Part shown: positions 58,398-64,000 of the stretch, piece after piece
Layout of the letters: each line of letters starts with the position of its first letter
Numbering within the stretch: position 1 is the stretch's first letter
Source of the DNA: an uncultured Oscillospiraceae bacterium
GTDB lineage: Bacteria > Bacillota > Clostridia > Oscillospirales > Oscillospiraceae
Length of the DNA stretch: 64,000 nucleotides
Assembly (NCBI GenBank): GCA_934597175.1
Contig: CAKTQR010000006.1
Coordinates: forward strand, 1 to 64,000
Reading direction: 5' to 3'
Translations under genes and position numbers: made by a program
The notes under the pieces: model-generated
The model's input: only the letters and a program-made list of their open reading frames with translations
Told to the model about the DNA's origin: nothing
Database searches by the model: none

Positions 58398-60392
58398 ATG
58401 AAAAAGAACAACTCACAAAGCGTGTTCGAGCCGAATACGATGCCGTTCCTGTTTTTCCTCATCGTTTTCGCCGTTGCGACGCTTATACTTAAATATTATT
58501 ACCTTGCCGCAGCCGAGGGCGTTGCCATCCTTGCGCTTATAATCTATTCGGTCATAAACCGCAGCCGCAAGCGTAAGGCGCTCAAGGCGTATATAGAGTC
58601 CGTGACCTACGATACGGAGACGGCAAAGAACAATACGCTCATGAATTTTCCGCTGCCCATCGTCGTTTTCAGATTGAGCGACTCACGCATCGTGTGGGGC
58701 AACGAGAAGTTTTTCTCGATATGCGGACTAAACGGTCAGCGCCTCGACCGCAGCGTTGCCGAGCTAGTGCCCGAGTTTTCAGGCAAGTGGCTCATGGAGG
58801 GCAAAAGCCAGTGCCCGAATCTGCTCTCGGTCGGCGGCAGGAAATATCAGATATGCGGCAACATCGTGCGCTCGGCAAAGGATGACGGCGACCAGAACTT
58901 TATGGGCATCGCCTATTGGATAGATGTCACCGATTACGACGATATCCGCCACGAGTACGAGATATCCCGGCCCATTGCGGCGGTCATCACGATAGATAAC
59001 TACGACGAGCTGATGAAAAATCAGCCGGAGCGTGCAAGAAACGACCTGCGTGATGCGATAGGGGACAAGCTTGCCCAGTGGGGCGAGGATAAGGACGGCA
59101 TACTCATCCGCTTTGACCGTGACCGCTATCTCATGGTGTTTGAGGAGCGGTACATGCAGGGCGTGATAGACGAAAAGTTCAGGCTCTTAAATGAGGTGCA
59201 CCAGATAGCAAACTCCGTCGGCATCCATGCGACCTTGAGCATCGGCATCGGCCGTGATGCCGCAAACCTCAACGAGGCACTTCAATTTGCGATGCTCGCA
59301 AGCGACATGGCGCTCAGCCGAGGCGGCGACCAGGCGGTCATCAAAAACCGCTTCAACTTTGATTTCTTCGGCGGCAAGGTCAGCGAAAGCGACACCAGAA
59401 CGAAGGTCAAGTCCCGAGTGATGGCAAATGCGCTCGATTCGCTCATTCAGGACGCCTCGCAGGTGCTCGTCATGGGTCACCGCTTCAGCGATATGGACAG
59501 CATCGGCGCTGCCGTTGCCGTGTGCATCATCGCCCGCAAAAACGGCATAAAGGTGCACATCGTTGCAGACACGGAAAAGACCATGGCAAAGTCCCTGATC
59601 GAGATGCTCGTGAAAACGCCCGAGTATAAGGACATTTTCATAAACGCCCAGGAGGCTATGCTCACGGCTGACAGCAAGACTCTTCTTGTCGTCGTGGACA
59701 CCAACCGCCCAGAGCAGGTCGAGGACCTGCGCCTTTTGCAGTCGTGCAACAAGGTCGCTGTCATCGACCACCACCGCAGAGCGGCGACATATATCGACAA
59801 TGCAGACCTCAGCTACATTGAGCCTGCGTCATCCTCGACCTGCGAGCTCATGGCGGAGATACTCGAGGTGGCGCTCGATGAGCCCAAGCTTCTGCCGTGC
59901 GAGTCGGAAGCACTGCTCTCCGGCATAGTTCTCGACACCAAGAGCTTTACATTGCGTACAAATTATCGCACCTTTGACGCTGCGGCGTTCCTGCGCAGGG
60001 CGGGAGCGGATACCGTCGATGTCAAGAAGCTCATGCAGAGCGGGCTTGAGCAGACGGTCGAGAAATACAGGATACTCCAGGGCGCACGGCTTTATCGCTC
60101 CATGGCGGTTGCGATACCGGACAAGCCGCATAACAGAGTCGTTGCAGCGCAGGCAGCCGACGAGCTTTTGAATGTCGCCGGTGTCGAGGCTTCGATGGTC
60201 ATGTACCCGACCGACGAGGGCGGCGTGTTCGTCTCGGCAAGGTCTATAGGCGATGTGAATGTGCAGCTTATCGTGGAGCGGCTCGGCGGCGGCGGCAACA
60301 GAGCGGCTGCTGCGGCGCAGCTTAGCGATATAAGCTTACAGGACGCTGCAAAGAAGCTTTTTGCGGCGATAGATGAATATATGGATTCGTGA
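58398..60392 (+). CDS. gdpP: Cyclic-di-AMP phosphodiesterase GdpP (YybT)
   Basis: The 664-aa membrane enzyme hydrolyses c-di-AMP. There are two N-terminal transmembrane helices (about residues 12-55), a PAS-like domain (about 75-170), a degenerate GGDEF domain (about 175-305) and a DHH/DHHA1 catalytic unit (about 335-660). Visible metal motifs are GHRFSDMDSIGAA (about 358-370), VVVDTNRPE and AVIDHHRRA (about 454-462). The DHHA1 end has GGGGNRAAAAAQ. It shares an operon with rplI and dnaB, as is common in Firmicutes. Confidence 0.94.
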   Translation: MKKNNSQSVFEPNTMPFLFFLIVFAVATLILKYYYLAAAEGVAILALIIYSVINRSRKRKALKAYIESVTYDTETAKNNTLMNFPLPIVVFRLSDSRIVWGNEKFFSICGLNGQRLDRSVAELVPEFSGKWLMEGKSQCPNLLSVGGRKYQICGNIVRSAKDDGDQNFMGIAYWIDVTDYDDIRHEYEISRPIAAVITIDNYDELMKNQPERARNDLRDAIGDKLAQWGEDKDGILIRFDRDRYLMVFEERYMQGVIDEKFRLLNEVHQIANSVGIHATLSIGIGRDAANLNEALQFAMLASDMALSRGGDQAVIKNRFNFDFFGGKVSESDTRTKVKSRVMANALDSLIQDASQVLVMGHRFSDMDSIGAAVAVCIIARKNGIKVHIVADTEKTMAKSLIEMLVKTPEYKDIFINAQEAMLTADSKTLLVVVDTNRPEQVEDLRLLQSCNKVAVIDHHRRAATYIDNADLSYIEPASSSTCELMAEILEVALDEPKLLPCESEALLSGIVLDTKSFTLRTNYRTFDAAAFLRRAGADTVDVKKLMQSGLEQTVEKYRILQGARLYRSMAVAIPDKPHNRVVAAQAADELLNVAGVEASMVMYPTDEGGVFVSARSIGDVNVQLIVERLGGGGNRAAAAAQLSDISLQDAAKKLFAAIDEYMDS

Positions 60393-60416
60393 TATATCAC
60401 GGGAAAGGATAAAATT

Positions 60417-60863
60417 ATGAAGGTCATTTTCAATGTTGATGTCAAGGGTAAGGCCAAGAAGGGCGAGCTTAAGGAGGTCTCCGACGGCTACGCTCGCAAT
60501 TACCTGCTGCCGAGAAAGCTCGCAAGCGAGGCAACGGCGGACAATATAAACGCACTCAAGCTCAAGGAGAAGGCAAAGGCTGCTCAGATGGCAAGGGAAA
60601 AGGCTGAGGCTGAGGCAAATGCGGCTAAGCTTAACGAGATTACCGTCACCATCCGTGCAAAGGCAGGCGGAGCAGGCAAGCTCTTCGGTGCTGTCACCTC
60701 GCAGGAGATAAGCGCCGCACTCAAGGAGCAGCACGGCATCGAGATCGAGAAGAACAAGATCGTGCAGGCCGAGCCTATCAAGACCTTCGGCGCATATCAG
60801 ATCAAGGCAAAGCTTGGCTACGAGGTCAGCGGCACTATAAATGTGCTCGTTATAGAGGCATAA
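60417..60863 (+). CDS. rplI: 50S ribosomal protein L9
   Basis: The 148-aa protein begins MKVIFNVDVKGKAKKGELKE, with DGYARNYLLPRKLA (about residues 23-36), a long connecting helix rich in Lys/Ala/Glu (about 40-75) and the C-terminal RNA-binding domain. It has the usual family length. AAAGGA lies 7 nt upstream. Confidence 0.97.
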   Translation: MKVIFNVDVKGKAKKGELKEVSDGYARNYLLPRKLASEATADNINALKLKEKAKAAQMAREKAEAEANAAKLNEITVTIRAKAGGAGKLFGAVTSQEISAALKEQHGIEIEKNKIVQAEPIKTFGAYQIKAKLGYEVSGTINVLVIEA

Positions 60864-60888
60864 TTAACTCAAACTAAGGAGCGGGAAC

Positions 60889-62241
60889 ATGGAAGAACTG
60901 TTGGGCAGACAAGCGCCCCACTCGGCAAGCGCAGAGCAGGCCGTCATCGGCTCTATGCTTATCGACACAAGGTGCATACCCGATGTCATCGAACACCTCA
61001 AGGGCGCAGAATTTTATATTCAGCAAAACAGGGATATATTCGAAACGATATATTCCATGTTCTCCTACGGTCAGACGATAGACCCCATCACCGTGCTCGA
61101 CCAGATGAAGACGAGGGGCGTGTTCCGTGAAACGAGCACGGGGTACATTGCCGAGCTCATGCGTGTAACGCCCACGGCGGCGAATGTGTTGGAGTATGCC
61201 GCCATCGTCAGCGACAGGGCGCTTTTGCGCAATCTCGCAGCGGCAGCCGATGAGATAAACACCCTCGTTTACGAGGGCACGGGCGAGGCCGAGAACATGC
61301 TTGAGGCTGCCGAGCGCAAGATATACGCTCTGCGGCAGGGCAGGGTGGTCGGTGGACTTGTGCCGATATCCACCGTCGTGCAGACGGTGTATTCGAATCT
61401 TTCCGAAGCGGCATCCAGCGGGCAGAAGATACCCGGCCTGTCGACGGGTCTAAACGACCTTGACCGATACATCCTCGGCCTTAACAAAGGCGAGCTTATA
61501 CTCATCGCCGCACGACCCGGCATGGGCAAAACGAGTATTGCGCTGAATATCGCAATGAATGTCGCAAAGAAAAGCGGCAAGACCGTTGCGGTGTTCTCGC
61601 TTGAAATGAGCCGTGAGCAGCTCGTGAGCAGGCTGCTTGCCGGCGAGGGACTTGTCCCGTCGCAGAATTTGCTCACAGGTCAATTAAACTCCGACGAGTG
61701 GAAGCGCATCGCAGCGGCGGCGCAGGTACTAAGCGCTACCGACATGCGCATCGACGATAACCCAATGCTGTCTGTTTCCGACATGAACGCACAGTGCCGC
61801 AGGATATCGAACCTCGGCCTTGTGGTCATCGACTACCTTCAGCTCATGCAGTCGGCCGGTGGCGACAGCCGCAAGTATTCGGGCGAAAATCGCCAGCAGG
61901 TCGTCAGCGATATCAGCCGCATGCTCAAGATAATGGCCAAGGAGCTGAATGTTCCGGTCATCTGCCTGTCGCAGCTGAGCCGAGCCAGCGAGGGTCGTCC
62001 GAACAAGCGCCCGATGCTCTCCGACCTGCGTGAATCCGGCGCTATTGAGCAGGACGCCGATGTCGTCATCGGCCTGTACCGAGAGGGCTACTACAATGCC
62101 GAGTGCGAGGAGCCCAATGTCTCCGAGGCGATAGTCCTCAAGAACAGAAAGGGTCAGACCGGCACGGTGAAGCTGTCGTGGCTTGCCGAGTACACCACCT
62201 TCGCAGCATACGAAGGAAACCTCAATGAAGACGATTATTGA
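60889..62241 (+). CDS. dnaB: Replicative DNA helicase DnaB
   Basis: The 450-aa hexameric helicase unwinds DNA at the fork. It has an N-terminal primase-interacting domain with PHSASAEQAVIGSML (about residues 11-25), Walker A ARPGMGKTSIA (about 206-216), Walker B LVVIDYLQLM (about 310-319) and SDLRESGAIEQDAD. There is no intein. GGAGCGGGAAC precedes the ATG. The 3' end overlaps tilS by 17 nt. Confidence 0.96.
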   Translation: MEELLGRQAPHSASAEQAVIGSMLIDTRCIPDVIEHLKGAEFYIQQNRDIFETIYSMFSYGQTIDPITVLDQMKTRGVFRETSTGYIAELMRVTPTAANVLEYAAIVSDRALLRNLAAAADEINTLVYEGTGEAENMLEAAERKIYALRQGRVVGGLVPISTVVQTVYSNLSEAASSGQKIPGLSTGLNDLDRYILGLNKGELILIAARPGMGKTSIALNIAMNVAKKSGKTVAVFSLEMSREQLVSRLLAGEGLVPSQNLLTGQLNSDEWKRIAAAAQVLSATDMRIDDNPMLSVSDMNAQCRRISNLGLVVIDYLQLMQSAGGDSRKYSGENRQQVVSDISRMLKIMAKELNVPVICLSQLSRASEGRPNKRPMLSDLRESGAIEQDADVVIGLYREGYYNAECEEPNVSEAIVLKNRKGQTGTVKLSWLAEYTTFAAYEGNLNEDDY

Positions 62242-63577
62242 TTTTATAAATAAGCACGCAATGCTCCCCGAGGGCACGCATGTGCTGTGCGCCGTGTCCG
62301 GCGGGGCGGACTCCATGTGCCTGCTGCATTTTCTGAGCAGCAACGCAGAAAGCCTCGGCATAACCGTTGCGGCGGCGCATTTTAACCACCGTCTGCGTGG
62401 TGCGGAGGCCGACCGTGATCAGACCTTTGTCGAGGCATGGTGTAAAGAGCGGGGCATCGTGTGCGAGACCGGCAGCGCCGATGTTGCGGCGTATGCCGAG
62501 CAAAGCGGCATGTCCACCGAGGAAGCGGCAAGGCACTTGAGGTATGAGTTTTTGGAAAAGTGCGCCGATAAGCTCGGCTGCACGGCGATAGCTACCGCCC
62601 ACAACAGCGACGATAATGCAGAGACCGTGCTTTTAAACCTCACCCGGGGCGCAGGCGCAAAGGGCCTGTGCGGCATCCCGCCGGTGCGTGGCAGGCTGAT
62701 TCGTCCGCTTTTGGCGACGAGCCGTGCGCAGATAGAAGCCTACCTTGCCGAAAACGGTGTTGGGCATATTACCGACAGCACGAACGACACCGACGACTAC
62801 ACCAGAAACATCATCCGTCACCGGGTAATGCCCGTTTTGTGCGGCATTAACCCGGCGTTTTCCGCCTCGGCAATGCGCACGGCGGAGCTTTTGCGTGAGG
62901 ACGAGGAGTTCTTGGATAAGCTGGCCGCCGATTTTGTAAGCGGCCATTTTAAAAACGGCTCGCTGCCCATAGCAGAGCTGCAAGCCCTCCCCAAGCCCGT
63001 GGCGGCACGGGTGCTGCGCCGCCTTTGCGGCCGAAGCCTCACGGCGGGGCATACCAAGGCGCTGTTTGAGCTTGTGAGATCTAAGACCCTTGCTCACGCC
63101 GATATCCACGGCATGCGGGTGACCGCCGACCACGGCAGGCTGTATTTCGGACAAAAGCCGATCATCTTGCCGGACACGGAGCTTCGTATCGGCGAAAAAA
63201 CGGTCATCGGGGACGGTGTTTTCGTCGTCGAGTGCGAGCTGCTGCCCAAAAACAGCAAAGTTTTCAAATCATTAAATACTTTTTTCTTTAATTTTGACGC
63301 CGTTTGTGGTACGATATTCTTTACTTCCCGCAAGGACGGGGACAAGATACGCTTAAACGGCAGAAATTGCACCAAAAGCCTCAAGGATCTTTTCTCGGAG
63401 GCAAAAATGACGCAGCTTCAGCGGAGCATGACTCCCGTGCTGCGTGACGAAAAGGGAGTTATCGCAGTTTACGGCTTCGGCGTCGCCGAACGCTGCTCGG
63501 TAAAGCCGGGCGATGCCGTGCTGCGTGTCACGATAAATAAAAATGACCGTACGGGGGACAATCTAAAAAATGAGTAA
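62225..63577 (+). CDS. tilS: tRNA(Ile)-lysidine synthetase
   Basis: The 450-aa enzyme modifies C34 of tRNA-Ile(CAU) to lysidine. The PP-loop AVSGGADSMCLL is at about residues 23-34, followed by AAAHFNHRLRG, ATAHNSDDNAETVLLNLTRG (about 131-150) and a C-terminal TilS domain with RKDGDKIRLNGR (about 381-392). The start at 62225 has AAGGAA about 8 nt upstream, within the dnaB 3' end. It overlaps hpt by 8 nt. Confidence 0.93.
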   Translation: MKTIIDFINKHAMLPEGTHVLCAVSGGADSMCLLHFLSSNAESLGITVAAAHFNHRLRGAEADRDQTFVEAWCKERGIVCETGSADVAAYAEQSGMSTEEAARHLRYEFLEKCADKLGCTAIATAHNSDDNAETVLLNLTRGAGAKGLCGIPPVRGRLIRPLLATSRAQIEAYLAENGVGHITDSTNDTDDYTRNIIRHRVMPVLCGINPAFSASAMRTAELLREDEEFLDKLAADFVSGHFKNGSLPIAELQALPKPVAARVLRRLCGRSLTAGHTKALFELVRSKTLAHADIHGMRVTADHGRLYFGQKPIILPDTELRIGEKTVIGDGVFVVECELLPKNSKVFKSLNTFFFNFDAVCGTIFFTSRKDGDKIRLNGRNCTKSLKDLFSEAKMTQLQRSMTPVLRDEKGVIAVYGFGVAERCSVKPGDAVLRVTINKNDRTGDNLKNE

Positions 63578-64000
63578 AGATATGAAAAACGACATAGAAA
63601 GAGTGTTTTTCACCGAGGAGGAGATCGAGACCAAGGTCAAGGAACTCGGCGAGCAGATCTCAAAGGATTTCGAGGGCAAAGATCCTCTTTTTGTCGGCGT
63701 TTTGAAGGGCTGCTTCGTGTTCATGTCCGACCTTATGCGCCATGTGACGATACCCTGCTCCGTGGATTTCATGGCCGTGTCCTCGTATAAGGGCACGACA
63801 TCGACAGGAGCGGTGTCCATTCAGAAGGACCTGAGCCAGAATATCGAGGGCAGACATGTCGTTATGGTCGAGGATATCCTCGATTCGGGCGTGACGCTCA
63901 GCTATCTTCAGAATTATCTTTCCGCACGCAAGCCTGCGTCCATTACCATCGCAACGCTGATGGATAAGCCCTCACGCAGAAAAGCGCCCGTGTACGCAAA
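63570..64000 (+). CDS. hpt: Hypoxanthine phosphoribosyltransferase, 3' end beyond the window
   Basis: About 143 codons are visible, beginning MSKDMKNDIERVFFTEEEIE. The PRPP-binding loop VEDILDSGVTL (about residues 99-109) and VSSYKGTTSTGAV (about 70-82) identify a purine phosphoribosyltransferase of the Hpt type, which salvages hypoxanthine and guanine. The start at 63570 overlaps tilS, the usual Firmicute order. The last roughly 35-40 residues are missing. Confidence 0.93.
   Translation, partial: MSKDMKNDIERVFFTEEEIETKVKELGEQISKDFEGKDPLFVGVLKGCFVFMSDLMRHVTIPCSVDFMAVSSYKGTTSTGAVSIQKDLSQNIEGRHVVMVEDILDSGVTLSYLQNYLSARKPASITIATLMDKPSRRKAPVYA

Overview
The window looks like chromosome from a low-to-mid GC Firmicute of class Clostridia, most likely a gut Oscillospiraceae/Ruminococcaceae relative. 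Supporting signs are SpoVT, GdpP-rplI-dnaB and tilS-hpt gene order, HemZ, a lysine riboswitch, a SipW-type signal peptidase with its clients, class B sortase, and strong AGGAGG ribosome sites with TTGACA-N17-TATAAT promoters. This assignment is inferred from gene content, not from a database match.

Layout. 1-2761: the 5' part of a tRNA-Asp gene with its promoter, a tiny membrane protein, an unidentified structured RNA, and a MurT/GatD-like pair whose GatD partner has lost its catalytic residues. 2801-5476 (minus): a metallo-beta-lactamase-fold hydrolase, alpha/beta hydrolase and amino acid permease operon. 5638-8091: a membrane nucleotide-sugar dehydratase and SpoVT. 8206-18952: a complete type I-C CRISPR-Cas locus (cas3, then cas5c-cas8c-cas7c-cas4-cas1-cas2 from a second promoter) and a 40-repeat array with a clear old/new repeat boundary and re-sampled spacers. 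19042-24917: an 1809-residue secreted SGNH hydrolase coupled to a small cysteine-rich peptide with a leader-like N-terminus. 24966-28345: a membrane protein, HprK-like kinase, radical SAM/SPASM enzyme, PqqD-like protein and a divergent S24/S26 peptidase, which together resemble a ribosomal-peptide maturation set. 28636-35552: a cell-surface cluster of SipW signal peptidase, three SipW-type secreted proteins, a von Willebrand A adhesin, a PKTGD-anchored protein and sortase B.

35594-45008 (minus): one tightly overlapped operon for the whole shikimate pathway plus both prephenate branches and an aminotransferase. It is preceded by a promoter, a Phe/Tyr-rich 22-codon leader peptide and an intrinsic terminator, which is a classic attenuation layout. 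45069-47357: a short-chain dehydrogenase and a second, smaller secreted SGNH hydrolase. 47443-50206: a lysine riboswitch controlling an ABC importer whose binding protein is circularly permuted. 50243-57184: a uridine-kinase-like P-loop kinase, HemZ, a PLP aminotransferase, a hotdog thioesterase with a P-loop ATPase, cupin, zinc peptidase and LUD protein. 57237-64000: a sugar nucleotidyltransferase, then gdpP, rplI, dnaB, tilS and hpt (cut by the window end).

The strongest candidates for something undescribed are the circularly permuted lysine-type binding protein, the leader-peptide attenuator of the aromatic operon, and the peptide/kinase/radical SAM/PqqD/peptidase neighbourhood next to the SipW-sortase surface cluster.
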